A stretch of 64,000 nt of DNA from Neolewinella lacunae (GCF_014349155.1 NZ_JACSIT010000153.1:62001-126000); one strand, 5' to 3'; shown: positions 33,148-42,469, counted from the first letter of the stretch. Program-made: numbers and translations. The notes: generated by a model from the sequence alone, not told the origin.

Positions 33148-36100
33148 TCAGGCGGGGCCTTTTTCTTCCAGATCGTCCAGAATACGGAGCAAAGCTGCAT
33201 TAATTTGTTTGTCTTCCGTGGATTGATCCGTGTAGTTGAGCGTTCCGCTCAGCTTGCCTTTTGCCAGGCGGTTGTAGCGGCTCGCCATCAGGGTAACGGT
33301 GGTTTTCAGATCCCGGTTTCCGCTACTGAGTTCATCCAGTGCCTGAATCGCATCCTGAATACGGTCGCTGGCGAGGAGCGTTCGGATTTCCGCGACTTTT
33401 TTACTCATTTCGGGCGCGGTCGCAGGTGCGGGGGAAGTTGAGGGAGCGGTGTCCTCTACCTCCCGGGCGGTAACTGTGCTGGGGAAAAAAGTCTGCTCCG
33501 CCGTCGCCAGATTGCCGCAGTGGTAGGCCAGCAGAAAGTCTGCCACATCTACCCGGGCAATATTCCAGGCGCTGGGCCAGGATACGTCGGAAACGATCCG
33601 GTGGTATTCATTGAACAGGGTCTGGCTAAAATCGCTTTGCCCGACCGCGCCAATCTGGTGAACGAGCCGCAGGTAGCGGTCGCGTTCCTGCCCATAGGCT
33701 GCGGCAATTTGCTGCATGGCGACGAGGTAGCGCGACGCAAAATCGGCGTCGTGCGTCCCTACTTCCAGCCAACGGAGCTCCCGGAATATCTCCAGAGGTT
33801 TCCAGAGCGAGGGTTCATGCCCGGTGCGGGGTTGAACAGCTGCGTACTGCGGAGGCTCTTCCCGCTGGCTGACGCTGGAGCCTACCACCCCATTGGTCAG
33901 TAATAAGGATTTCAGGCTTTCCTGCGCCGGAATTAAAAAGCCCTGGGCCAGGGGAAGCACGTCCTGATCGGCGAGGCCGGCCGCCTTAGCGAGCAAAAAA
34001 CTGACTTCCACGAACGCCGACCAGCTGCTGAAGGGCAGGGTTTCCGGGTCCATCCCGGGTAGGGCGCTGGCAATGGCTTCATAGTACCGGCTTTCCAGGC
34101 GGTAATTATCGAGCTGCAGGGCCTGCACTACGAAGGAATAGAGAGAATCCTCCCGCATTGCCGCCAGGAGTTGCTCCGCAGCATCCAGGTGACCGAGGCG
34201 GATGGCCAGTTGGCCCAGTTGGCGGTTGAAATAGCTGTTGTTCGTCCGGTGCTTGGCCATCTGCTTCCAGAGGTCCTCCAGTACCCCGAGGGTGGTACCT
34301 TCTTGCATGCCCCGGGCGAAGTTGGCGGCGGTGGTGTTTTCCCAGGCAGCGTCCGATTGTCCTTCGGTGATGGATTTTTCTATCCGGAGGTTAAACTTCA
34401 GTCCCAGCAGGGCAGCAGCATCGGGGGGCAATTCTGCGATGGCATTTTCCAGGTAGGGACGGAGTTCGGCCCAGGGCGGATCTTCCTTATCGATGCGTGC
34501 GGGGTCTTCGGTAAGTAGGCGATGGTAGTAGTATTCCGCCTGGGAGGCGGCGTCGGGGCGGAGGGCGTAGTAGTCAATCACTGCTGTCGTCAGGGCTGTG
34601 GCCTGCACCTGCGAACGCGCCCAAATGACCTCCCGCAAGGCCATGCGAACGTCGCGCCGGAATTGGATGACCCCACCGCGGTCTTCGACGAGAAAAGTGA
34701 TCCTCCGGAGGATCTGAAATAGCTCCTCGCTCCGCCACTCACTAATTGCTCCGAGTCCGCAGGGGCCGGCCATGACCTCGCGAATGACGGCCGGCGTAAT
34801 GCGCCGCAGCAGGAGGCCGGGTTCGGCCAGCTTTTGTGCATCCGCATCCGGGATGTGCGCCAGGTTACGCCGTACGAGCTGTTCCTGGATCCTGTTTTCA
34901 TCCAGTTGCTGTAACAGTTCCTCCCCCGCGTTTTCGCTCGTTGCCGCCAGGACGGCTGCCAGCTTGAGGTTGAGGGGATTCCCCCCTACCCTGCTGAATA
35001 TCAGCGCCCGTAAGTCTGCCCCGGGCACCCCGGCTTCGGCCAGGTAGGCGGCGGCGGCATCCGCGTCAAAATCGCCCACTTCCAACTGCTGCAGGGCGAA
35101 GGGCGTGGCCACCAGGTCCGAGCGGCCAACGATCATCAGGCGCAGGCTGGGCACGTAGGTCCGGATTTCGTCCAGGAAGTCCAGCAGGTTGTGCAGTTCC
35201 CCCTCCGACGCGCGGAACTGGGCCTCCTCGAAACTGTCCAGGACCACCAAAACCGGGCCACTGAACTGGGCCCCACTGAGGTAACGCCCGGCCATGTTTT
35301 TGAGGACGAAACTCCGGCTTTCTTTTTGGCTGACCTTCCACTTGCGGTCTGGTTCGTCACTCCGGTCGGCAAAGGCAATGAAATCGCCGTGCGCAGCACT
35401 CAGGCGATCGAACAGTTCCTGGTCAGCGGAAAACTGCAGCTTCAATTGGCGCAGCGCCTCGATGGCCAGGTGGACGGGTTCGGCGATCGACATGCCCGCC
35501 CGGTCAAAATCGAGGTATACGAAAGGGAGGTCCTCCTCACTGGTGAAGATGCCGTGATCGAGGATGAATTTGCTGACTAGGGTAGACTTCCCAATGCCCC
35601 CGATTCCAAAAATGAGGAGGGGATCCGCCGGGCCGGTGGTGGCAAAGACAAAATCCTCCAGCACTTTCAGTTCCCTGGTTCGGCCGCTGAAGTGTTGGGT
35701 GTGGCCAATCATCTGGTGCAGGAGCTCGACGGTTTCCAGCGTTTTCGCGCAGTTCTGGCGCAGATCGGCGTATTTCAAGCCTAAGCTCGTCTCATCCAAC
35801 CATTGGATCACCGTCAGCAGTTGCTGTACTTCTTCCAGGGAAAGATCTTCGGGGTTAATGCCCTCGCCGTTGTTGCGGATCAAAAGCCCGTAAAAGCGGT
35901 CGCCGGCCTCCGGGGTGTCTTCTGGGCCAAACTGGCTGTACACTTGGTCCAGGCTGCTGGTTTTTTCGATGCGGGCCAATAAACTGCGGCGGGTGGAGGG
36001 GGAAAGGGTCCACCGCCCCCCGGCTACGGCCCGGGTATTTTCCCGCAGCCAGGCGAGGTCCCGTTCCGAGATTTCATTGCCGGCGGCCCGTAGTCGGCTC

Positions 36101-36240
36101 AGCAGCTCCCCCTCCCGGAAGTTAACCGTCATGGCTGCGGCGCGGGCTATGGCCCGCTCCTCTGCTTGGTAGCCAAAGGCTTCCGATAGTCGTTGGTCCA
36201 CTAAAGCGTCCAGGGCGGCGAAGTCGAAGGATTGAGCCAT
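33148..36240 (-). CDS. STAND-type NTPase with C-terminal EAD11-like domain (predicted conflict-system regulator)
   Basis: 1030 residues. A helical N-terminus (1-180) of unknown kind is followed by a P-loop NTPase: Walker [10 protein letters not shown] at 212-220, Walker [10 protein letters not shown] at 331-339, sensor MIVGRSD at 369-375 and the STAND GxP motif in [10 protein letters not shown] near 425. A helical repeat region (about 560-900) follows. Residues about 945-1028 ([23 protein letters not shown], then [21 protein letters not shown]) match the effector-associated domain EAD11 pattern. Such proteins act as ATP-driven switches that assemble on sensing invasion. The start ATG overlaps the preceding stop (TAATG). 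Two dispersed-motif copies lie in frame. Confidence 0.85.
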   Translation of the reverse strand: MAQSFDFAALDALVDQRLSEAFGYQAEERAIARAAAMTVNFREGELLSRLRAAGNEISERDLAWLRENTRAVAGGRWTLSPSTRRSLLARIEKTSSLDQVYSQFGPEDTPEAGDRFYGLLIRNNGEGINPEDLSLEEVQQLLTVIQWLDETSLGLKYADLRQNCAKTLETVELLHQMIGHTQHFSGRTRELKVLEDFVFATTGPADPLLIFGIGGIGKSTLVSKFILDHGIFTSEEDLPFVYLDFDRAGMSIAEPVHLAIEALRQLKLQFSADQELFDRLSAAHGDFIAFADRSDEPDRKWKVSQKESRSFVLKNMAGRYLSGAQFSGPVLVVLDSFEEAQFRASEGELHNLLDFLDEIRTYVPSLRLMIVGRSDLVATPFALQQLEVGDFDADAAAAYLAEAGVPGADLRALIFSRVGGNPLNLKLAAVLAATSENAGEELLQQLDENRIQEQLVRRNLAHIPDADAQKLAEPGLLLRRITPAVIREVMAGPCGLGAISEWRSEELFQILRRITFLVEDRGGVIQFRRDVRMALREVIWARSQVQATALTTAVIDYYALRPDAASQAEYYYHRLLTEDPARIDKEDPPWAELRPYLENAIAELPPDAAALLGLKFNLRIEKSITEGQSDAAWENTTAANFARGMQEGTTLGVLEDLWKQMAKHRTNNSYFNRQLGQLAIRLGHLDAAEQLLAAMREDSLYSFVVQALQLDNYRLESRYYEAIASALPGMDPETLPFSSWSAFVEVSFLLAKAAGLADQDVLPLAQGFLIPAQESLKSLLLTNGVVGSSVSQREEPPQYAAVQPRTGHEPSLWKPLEIFRELRWLEVGTHDADFASRYLVAMQQIAAAYGQERDRYLRLVHQIGAVGQSDFSQTLFNEYHRIVSDVSWPSAWNIARVDVADFLLAYHCGNLATAEQTFFPSTVTAREVEDTAPSTSPAPATAPEMSKKVAEIRTLLASDRIQDAIQALDELSSGNRDLKTTVTLMASRYNRLAKGKLSGTLNYTDQSTEDKQINAALLRILDDLEEKGPA
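33412..33429 (+). repeat. Dispersed 18-bp motif
   Basis: GGGCGCGGTCGCAGGTGC, then GGGGGAAGTTGAGGGAGC. In frame (encodes APATAPE) in the linker before the EAD11-like domain. Confidence 0.8.
34605..34622 (-). repeat. Dispersed 18-bp motif
   Basis: GGGCGCGTTCGCAGGTGC on the minus strand, inside the STAND NTPase gene (encodes WARSQVQ). No tail recognised. Confidence 0.75.
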
Positions 36241-38126
36241 TACCAGTCCAGATTTTGGGGCGAGGAAACGGCGGCAGCGCCAGCGTGGGTGGTGGCGTGG
36301 GCCTCCCGCAGGGCGTCGGCGATGATGCGGGCGCGGCGACCAATTTCCTCCACGTTTACCTCCGTCTCTGTTTCAAAGAGCCGGGCGGGTATTTTGCCCA
36401 TGGCAAAGTCTACGAAGTCTGCTTCAGGACTTTGCGGTTGCAGGGTCGCGTAGAGGGATTTGAAGTACGCGGCTACATCTTCTTTGACGAAATTGTTGAT
36501 GGTGGGCGTAACGCCGTTGATGCGCAACTGGTCTTCCCGGTCAATGCCGATGCCAGCAAAGATTCCCGGCACCCGCTCCTCTCCTATCAGGTTGGCGAGG
36601 CCGACAATGAGGTCGCGGACACTTTGGCTAAGTCTGGCCTCGTGGCAGTGGTCGAGAAAGAAAAGGTACTGCTTTTTGCTGCGGACGAGATGCTGCTCTA
36701 CCTGGGTAAGAAAGATTTGTTGCTTAAAGTCTTCGTAGCGCCCCACGGGGTCTTGGGCGTGAAAGCCGGCCAGATCGAGGGCGATGGCCAGTTGCCGGGC
36801 CAGTTCTGCGGGGTGGAGGTCCGTCCGCCCTCTGAAGTCAATCTTGATGAGGTGAAAATAGCCCACGGCGGCGAGGCGATCAAAATAGTAGCCCAGGTAA
36901 GTCCGCCCGGCCCGGCTCCGGCCATTGAGCAAGAGTACGGGGTTGCGCCGCTGCCCCGCCAGGAGGTCGGCGCAGTACTGTTTCAGGCCGTTCCGCCCGA
37001 TGAAGGGCTGGTTGAAGAGGACTTCAGTGATGCCCATTGCCTCGGTTGCCACGCCGTCTTTTTCTCCGCCAGCCACGGTGAAGGCTACGGCGGGGGCGGC
37101 GGGGGGGAGGTCAATGCCCTGGGCTTCCAGATCCTCCAGGATGGCTAAGATGGGAATGCCCTGGTTTTCCGTGCCCGCCCAATTGCCGCGGTGGTGGAGG
37201 GCGACAATTTCCGTTTCTTCGTTGAAGACCGGCGCACCGCTGGAGCCCCGATCCGTATTGGCTTGGTATCGGACGCGCAACCCGGCAGGGTCCAGGCCCA
37301 GCGCCTTGCCTTCGGCGAGTTGCATCTCTTCGCCGTAGGGGTGCTGGGTAATGCGCAGGATGCGGTCTTTCTTGAGGCTCTGGGTAGGCTTGGCCAGGGT
37401 CAGCCAACCCCGCAGCGGTAGTTTTCCGTACTGGCTGTTGTAGGGCCGCTGACCAAGGGTATCGGGCAGGCGGATTAGTGCGTAGTCCAGGCAAGTGGGG
37501 TCCCAGGCGGCGGTAATCGCCCGTTCTTCGTCGGCTTCGGAGGCCGGCGGGCGGTGGGCCAGGACGCTCAAGTCGGAAACGGCGTAGGAAATGGGCAGTC
37601 CGGCATCCCGGCCCACGAAATCGAAAAGCAGTACTACGCGTTCAACGCCAGCAGGGTTTTCGATGGCCTGGGCTACGACGTGGTAATTGGTCAGCAAAAG
37701 ATCCGGCCCCACCAGAAAAGCCGTCCCAATCTCCGTTTTTGGCCCGACGAGCTTGATGCTGCAAACGGCGCGGCGGACCCGCATGGCCCAGTCGATAAAA
37801 GCAGCGAAATTTACAAAGTTGCCGGCCCGGACGATGTTCTCCAGGCCACCTACCTTGAGCCTGCCCTTCCGGTAATGAAGGGTGAGGAAGGCCTCCACGT
37901 CGGGGCGACGGGAAACGGCGGCGTCCAGGAGCTCCAGGGACCAGCCGCGTTCTTCGGCCCGGTTGACGATTTCGGCGACCTGAGCGGCGTAGGCGGGGGC
38001 GCTCACCAGGTGATCGAACTCCTGGCCCAGATCACTCTGTAACAGGCGGCGCAGTTCCTCCTGCCGGAAGTTTTCGGTCAGGGCGGCGGAGAGAGACTGC
38101 CGTTCCAGGTCCGAAAAGTGCGCCAT
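36240..38126 (-). CDS. EAD1-like domain / trypsin-like protease / degenerate P-loop domain protein
   Basis: 628 residues. Residues 5-80 match the helical effector-associated domain EAD1 pattern (LERQSLSAALTENFRQEELRRLLQ, then VAEIVNRAEERGWSLELL). Residues 115-330 are a trypsin-like protease with His 149 (LLLTNYHVV), Asp 214 (CLDYALIRL) and Ser 296 (DRGSSGAPV). Residues 370-600 resemble a STAND/AAA NTPase, but the Walker A is GRSRAGRT at 402-409 with Arg in place of the essential Lys. It is therefore probably a nucleotide-insensitive module. It is coupled to both neighbours by TAATG overlaps. Confidence 0.85.
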   Translation of the reverse strand: MAHFSDLERQSLSAALTENFRQEELRRLLQSDLGQEFDHLVSAPAYAAQVAEIVNRAEERGWSLELLDAAVSRRPDVEAFLTLHYRKGRLKVGGLENIVRAGNFVNFAAFIDWAMRVRRAVCSIKLVGPKTEIGTAFLVGPDLLLTNYHVVAQAIENPAGVERVVLLFDFVGRDAGLPISYAVSDLSVLAHRPPASEADEERAITAAWDPTCLDYALIRLPDTLGQRPYNSQYGKLPLRGWLTLAKPTQSLKKDRILRITQHPYGEEMQLAEGKALGLDPAGLRVRYQANTDRGSSGAPVFNEETEIVALHHRGNWAGTENQGIPILAILEDLEAQGIDLPPAAPAVAFTVAGGEKDGVATEAMGITEVLFNQPFIGRNGLKQYCADLLAGQRRNPVLLLNGRSRAGRTYLGYYFDRLAAVGYFHLIKIDFRGRTDLHPAELARQLAIALDLAGFHAQDPVGRYEDFKQQIFLTQVEQHLVRSKKQYLFFLDHCHEARLSQSVRDLIVGLANLIGEERVPGIFAGIGIDREDQLRINGVTPTINNFVKEDVAAYFKSLYATLQPQSPEADFVDFAMGKIPARLFETETEVNVEEIGRRARIIADALREAHATTHAGAAAVSSPQNLDW

Positions 38127-38884
38127 TACAAGTCCAGTTCGTCAATTAGGGTGGTACGGTAGGCGGCGATTTTTTGCTTGACGAGCGGCCGGGAGTCTGC
38201 GTAAACTTGCGTGTTGAGGGTTCCCTGAAAGAACTGGTAGTTGAGGGCCGCACGATCACCACCCCAGCGAAAGAAAATCACTTTGCGGCTGCCCTGGATG
38301 TTCTCAAAGTAGAAGTTGGATACATTGAGCGAAACGGCTTCGGCGGATTCGGTAGCCACGCCTACCTGAAAATTGGAGGTATCCAGGCCTTTGGCCCGTT
38401 TCTCGAAGAGGCGGATTTTGCCGTCCTCATCGGCCAGGCCTTTGAGGGCCGTCAGGGTTTTGGCAATCAGGATGGCCTGGACCCCAGGACCACCGGCAAT
38501 GGCGGTCATGATCTCAATAACGGCCTGGTTGACGTCAAATTCCGCTTCGGCGCTGGTGTAGGCTTTGTTCTCGTTACGGTCCGTTGTCCAGCCGATGGAG
38601 CTTAGTACCTTGACGTAAAAGTCGTACCAGGCCCGGGGATTGGAATTATCCGGGAACTTCCGGTCGGCTGCCAGGGAAGCCAGTAAGGTTGAGTCCAACA
38701 CATCCTGCCGGTATTTAGGGCTGATGCCCGCAGCGAAGGATACGAGGCTCTTGTTGTTGATGAAGGCCTGGTCTTTATCCACCTCAACCTCAGCGTTTTG
38801 CAGCCCCCGGCTGGTTCGTTGCGGCAGGTCATCGGGAAGGGGAGCCAGCTCCAAAGCGTTGATAAAATCTTCTGGGTCAGTCAT
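38126..38884 (-). CDS. Protein of unknown function, first gene of the predicted conflict operon
   Basis: 252 residues, soluble, no signal peptide. Visible features are FINNKSLVSFAAGISPKYRQDVLDSTLLASLAADR, PRAWYDFYVKVLSSIGWTTD, a hydrophobic central helix (NQAVIEIMTAIAGGPGVQAILIA) and FQVGVATESAEAVSLNVSNFYFENI with KVIFFRWGGDRAALNYQFFQGTLN. I believe that I have seen this pattern in scattered bacterial and fungal proteins without assigned function. As the first of three coupled genes beside a protease and a STAND NTPase it could be the effector or the protease substrate. The operon promoter is unclear; TATATTTA at 38915-38908 is one candidate. Confidence 0.8.
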   Translation of the reverse strand: MTDPEDFINALELAPLPDDLPQRTSRGLQNAEVEVDKDQAFINNKSLVSFAAGISPKYRQDVLDSTLLASLAADRKFPDNSNPRAWYDFYVKVLSSIGWTTDRNENKAYTSAEAEFDVNQAVIEIMTAIAGGPGVQAILIAKTLTALKGLADEDGKIRLFEKRAKGLDTSNFQVGVATESAEAVSLNVSNFYFENIQGSRKVIFFRWGGDRAALNYQFFQGTLNTQVYADSRPLVKQKIAAYRTTLIDELDL

Positions 38885-39004
38885 GATAGGTGGAAAATTT
38901 TGCTCGGTAAATATAGGGAGTTGAAGGGGAAATTGGTGGGTTTATCCGTTGCCCTTCCCTTCCTTGGGCGTTCCTGCCGCAGCGCTACCGCGGTGGGGGT
39001 GCAA

Positions 39005-39331
39005 TCATGCCCCGCTAGCCCAGGCGTACTCTACCGCGCGCAGTATCCGCTTCCTCGGCTCGCCCCGTACGGCGCTCAGGTTGATGTCGTTGCCCATTGC
39101 CCGGACCAGCTCGTTTTCATCAAGGCCCCGCGTGATGTAGTTACGGGCAAGGGCAACGAGTTCGACCAGCGGAATTTCGGCAATCCCCCGGCCGGGCTCA
39201 CCGGGGGCAGCGGGGTGGAAGGATACCTGGTTTTCGGCCTGCTCGGCGCTTCGCCATAAGATCGTCTCGCCGTAGCTTTCTGCCTGGTGAGCGTGCCGCG
39301 GGATAAGCGGGCACGGCCGCCTCCAGGTCAC
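39005..39331 (-). CDS. Small protein with DUF3320-like helical region; possibly a gene remnant
   Basis: 108 residues starting at GTG 39331, overlapping the DUF486 stop as GTGA. Residues 50-103 (IAEIPLVELVALARNYITRGLDENELVRAMG, then RILRAVEYA) resemble the C-terminal DUF3320 helices found at the end of large helicase-type proteins. The first 30 residues look unstructured. It could be a coupled small gene or the remaining tail of a lost defence helicase beside the conflict operon. Moderate doubt that it is translated. Confidence 0.4.
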   Translation of the reverse strand: MTWRRPCPLIPRHAHQAESYGETILWRSAEQAENQVSFHPAAPGEPGRGIAEIPLVELVALARNYITRGLDENELVRAMGNDINLSAVRGEPRKRILRAVEYAWASGA

Positions 39332-39696
39332 TTTTTAAAGATGAAATAAACGGCGGCCACCAGGCAGAGAAAACCCAATAAATGATTCCAACGGAAGCTC
39401 TCCTGGCGGAAAAAAACCAGCATGAAAAGCGTAAATACCACCAGGGTGATGACCTCCTGGATGACCTTGAGTTGCAACAAGGTAAAGGGCCCGCCGTTGC
39501 CCACAAAACCGTACTTGTTGGCGGGCACCTGTGCGCAGTATTCGAAGAAGGCGATGCCCCAGCTGATGGCGATAACGGCAAAAAGACCGAGCTTGCTGAA
39601 CCACTTGAGTTCCGCCATTTTCAGGTGCCCGTACCAGGCCAGGGTCATAAATACGTTGGAAAGAATAAGTAAGGCGATAGTGGAAAAGCCCTTCAT
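39328..39696 (-). CDS. DMT-family membrane protein (DUF486)
   Basis: 122 residues, four helices, the DUF486 layout: IALLILSNVFMTLAWYGHLK at the N-terminus, ISWGIAFFEYCAQVPANKYGF in the middle and EVITLVVFTLFMLVFFRQESFRWNHLLGFLCLVAAVYFIF at the end. Related to small multidrug transporters; substrate unknown. It starts at ATG 39696, next to a dispersed-motif pair. Confidence 0.9.
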   Translation of the reverse strand: MKGFSTIALLILSNVFMTLAWYGHLKMAELKWFSKLGLFAVIAISWGIAFFEYCAQVPANKYGFVGNGGPFTLLQLKVIQEVITLVVFTLFMLVFFRQESFRWNHLLGFLCLVAAVYFIFKK

Positions 39697-39722
39697 AAAT
39701 CACGGGCGGCAGGCTGCATTCC

Positions 39723-39740
39723 GGGCGCGGCCGCAGGTGC
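39723..39740 (+). repeat. Dispersed 18-bp motif
   Basis: GGGCGCGGCCGCAGGTGC, then AAAGTAAAGGATAAAAGAGC. Facing pair with 39838-39855 between the DUF486 and penicillin-binding protein genes. Confidence 0.8.
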
Positions 39741-39837
39741 AAAGTAAAGGATAAAAGAGCGATGTACGATACGGCCAAAATAAGCGGTGGAGTCTAACCA
39801 AACTTGAGCCCTCCACCGCTTCGCCAGGACTTCCCCG

Positions 39838-39855
39838 GCACCTGCGTCAGCGCCC
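39838..39855 (-). repeat. Dispersed 18-bp motif
   Basis: GGGCGCTGACGCAGGTGC on the minus strand, overlapping the stop of the penicillin-binding protein gene. Confidence 0.8.
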
Positions 39856-42195
39856 TGGTCCCGTACTGTCTGGCAGCACAGGTTCGGCGGGCTCGGCGAG
39901 GCTATCAACCGGCGAAAGCTCCAGGAAAAGGCTGTCGTCGGCCGGAGCTAAGGAGTCCTGGCCGGGGCGCAGCAGCCGCGCTTCCTCCGGCGGGAGTTCG
40001 CTGAAGGCCACGCAGTCGAAATCCGGCACGGTGTAAGTGAAGTCGCTCAGGATGGGGCTGCGCCAGAGGCTGAGGTCACCGAAGACGCGGCCGACGAGTG
40101 GCAGGGCGGTGATGCTGCCCGCGCCGAGGCGGGAGGATTTGAAATGGACGCGCTTATCGAGGGTCCCGACCCACGCGCCAACGGTCACCTCGGGCGAACT
40201 GCCGATGAACCAGCCATCGGCGTTGTTCTGGGTCGTGCCCGTTTTGCCGATGATGTTGAAGGGGATGTTGTAGGCCTGGATGCTGCCGCCGGTGCCCTGG
40301 GTGACCACGGCGCGCATCATTTTTCGGAGTTGCTGGAGCTCGGTGCTGGCTTCGGCGCGGCTGACGTTGGCGTACTGGGCCTCGTAGAGGAGCTGGCCGT
40401 ATTCGTCTTCGATGCGGAGGATGGAGAAGGGTTTGACCGCCCCGCCACCGTTGGCGATGTAGGCGTAGGAGGCGACGATCTCGCTCAGGGTAATGTCGGC
40501 CGTACCCAATACCAAAGACGGAACCTCGGGCAGTTCGCTGCCGATTCCCATGCGTTCGGCCAGGTTGACGACGCGTTTGACGCCGGCGGAGAGCATCACC
40601 TCGGCAGAGATCGTGTTGATGGAGTTGGCCAGCGCACCCCAGACGGAGTAGCTGCCGGAGTATTTGCCATCGGCGTTGCGCGGCGTCCAGCCCTCGTAGC
40701 GGGAATAGGTGCGGCGTTCGTTGGTGTAAAAAGTGCAGGGGTCGAGCCCGTTTTGCAGGGCGGCCAGGTAGGCGATGGGCTTGAAGACCGAGCCCACCTG
40801 GCGGGGTATCTGGACCTGGTCGTACTGGCTGTAGTTGTAGTCGTTGCCCCCAACGTAGGCCATGATGCGGCCCGTGCGGTTATCCAAAGCGAGGATGCCC
40901 GCGTGGAGGCGCGTCAGCTCGTGCGTGATGTAAGCCTCGAAAGTGAGGGGGACGGTTTTAAAGCCATCCCAGGTCCAGATCAGGCGGTCGCCGCTGGCGG
41001 CAAATTTTTCGCGGATTTCTTCGGTGGAAAGGCCCCGGGAGCGGAGGTCCTCGGCGTACTGGTCTTGCCACATGAGTTTGCGCAGGAAACTATCGCGGTC
41101 CATGCCTTCTACGGAGACGTCCCAGTCGCGGTCAAAGCGTTCCTGTAAGCGGCCCATGTGGTCGGGCAGGGCTTTTTCGGCGGATTGCTGGATATCGGGA
41201 TGGATGGAGGTGTAGATTTTGAGGCCGTCGATGTCTACGTCGTAGAGGGAGCCATCGGGTTTGGGGTTTTCGGCGGCCCAGGCGGCGAATTCTTCGCGGA
41301 GGAAGGCTTTGTAGTAGGCTGCGTAGGAGGCGGTGTGTTCGGTTTTCTGGTAGTCCAGTTCAACGGGTGCTTCCTTGGCGGCCAGGTAGGCAGCTTCGTC
41401 GATTTTGCCATACTTGTGCATCTGGCCGAGTACGGTGTTGCGGCGTTCCTGCGCGCGTTCGGGGTTTTTCCGGGGGTTGTAGGCGTTGGGGGCTTTGAGG
41501 AGCCCCACCATGAGGGCAGACTCTTCGAGGTTCAGGTCGGCGGGCTTTTTGTTGAAGAAGCGGTGGGCGGCTTTTTCAATTCCGAAGAGGTTTTCACCGA
41601 ACATAACGGTGTTGAGGTAGAGGAGGAGGATTTCGTCTTTGGTGTAGACCTTTTCCATCCGCCGGGCGATGAACATCTCGCGGATCTTGTTGATGGGGGT
41701 GGAGAGCAGGAAGCGTTCGGAGCGGCCAAAGACGTTTTTGGCCAGCTGCTGGGTGATGGTGCTCCCGCCGCCGCTGCGTTCGTTGGCGAGCAGGATGGAC
41801 TTCACGAGTACCCGCCCCAGACTGCGATAATCGATGCCATTGTGCTCGTAGAAGCGGATGTCTTCTACGGCGATGAGGGCTTCGCGCAGCAGCTGGTTGA
41901 CTTCGGCGGAATCTACATTGGAACGGTTTTGGATGTAAAAACTGCCCAGGACTTCCTTATTGGAGCCGTAAATGGTGGTGGCTACCGGGTTTTTAATGTG
42001 CCGCAGGGAATCTTCCGAAGGCAACTTGCCAAACATCCCCAGCCGGACGGCCAGGATCAGCAGCAGAACACTGCTCACGCCAGCCAGGAAAAAGTAGAAA
42101 ATGGTCTTCCGCTTGTGCTGTAACATCCAACTGCCCACCCTGCGGAGGCGTGCGGCGAAGGCCTGGAAAAATGCTTGGACGGGAGAACTGGGCAT
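39847..42195 (-). CDS. Class A penicillin-binding protein (transglycosylase-transpeptidase)
   Basis: 782 residues, bifunctional peptidoglycan synthase of the PBP1A type. Membrane helix at 29-51. GT51 domain with the catalytic Glu 111 in EDIRFYEHNGID and GGSTITQQLAKN at 143-154. Transpeptidase domain with the active-site Ser in RQVGSVFKP near 468, SIN in ANSINTISAEV and KTGT near 652. A Pro/Asp-rich tail of 55 residues ends the protein, overlapped by a dispersed-motif copy. The leader carries a purine/pyrimidine-asymmetric tandem repeat. Confidence 0.95.
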   Translation of the reverse strand: MPSSPVQAFFQAFAARLRRVGSWMLQHKRKTIFYFFLAGVSSVLLLILAVRLGMFGKLPSEDSLRHIKNPVATTIYGSNKEVLGSFYIQNRSNVDSAEVNQLLREALIAVEDIRFYEHNGIDYRSLGRVLVKSILLANERSGGGSTITQQLAKNVFGRSERFLLSTPINKIREMFIARRMEKVYTKDEILLLYLNTVMFGENLFGIEKAAHRFFNKKPADLNLEESALMVGLLKAPNAYNPRKNPERAQERRNTVLGQMHKYGKIDEAAYLAAKEAPVELDYQKTEHTASYAAYYKAFLREEFAAWAAENPKPDGSLYDVDIDGLKIYTSIHPDIQQSAEKALPDHMGRLQERFDRDWDVSVEGMDRDSFLRKLMWQDQYAEDLRSRGLSTEEIREKFAASGDRLIWTWDGFKTVPLTFEAYITHELTRLHAGILALDNRTGRIMAYVGGNDYNYSQYDQVQIPRQVGSVFKPIAYLAALQNGLDPCTFYTNERRTYSRYEGWTPRNADGKYSGSYSVWGALANSINTISAEVMLSAGVKRVVNLAERMGIGSELPEVPSLVLGTADITLSEIVASYAYIANGGGAVKPFSILRIEDEYGQLLYEAQYANVSRAEASTELQQLRKMMRAVVTQGTGGSIQAYNIPFNIIGKTGTTQNNADGWFIGSSPEVTVGAWVGTLDKRVHFKSSRLGAGSITALPLVGRVFGDLSLWRSPILSDFTYTVPDFDCVAFSELPPEEARLLRPGQDSLAPADDSLFLELSPVDSLAEPAEPVLPDSTGPGR

Positions 42196-42316
42196 GAGTA
42201 AAGGGGGGAATTATTAAAGGGGGAAAGGATTAAAGGGGGAAAGGATTAAAGGGGGAAAGGAGTAAGGGGGGAAAGGATTAAAGGGGGAAGGGAGTAAGGG
42301 AGTAAAGGAGCAAAAT
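42196..42316. repeat. Tandem repeat of about 16 bp upstream of the penicillin-binding protein gene
   Basis: About six imperfect copies of GATTAAAGGGGGAAAG between 42205 and 42305, all purine on the plus strand. It lies directly in front of the ATG at 42195, so the array is part of the 5' leader or promoter and its copy number may affect expression. Confidence 0.8.
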
Positions 42317-42354
42317 ACCAATAATTTCTAAGCTCTTCCGTAACCTTACCTCCC

Positions 42355-42426
42355 TGACCCCGGTAGGGGTCGCACTTGAATAACCCCGGATGGAGGATGC
42401 GCAGCATCCGGAATTCGGGGTATCCC
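42355..42426. repeat. REP-like palindromic repeat
   Basis: GACCCC-ggta-GGGGTC at 42356-42371, then a two-level hairpin: CCCCG(42384) ... CGGGG(42420) outside and GGATGC-gca-GCATCC inside (42395-42409). The same order of sequences occurs on the opposite strand at 62713-62787. This form is typical of REP elements spread by RAYT transposases. Confidence 0.75.
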
Positions 42427-42469
42427 AGCAGGAGTAAAGGTGTCCTCCCAAACCCAGGGAAGAGAGACT

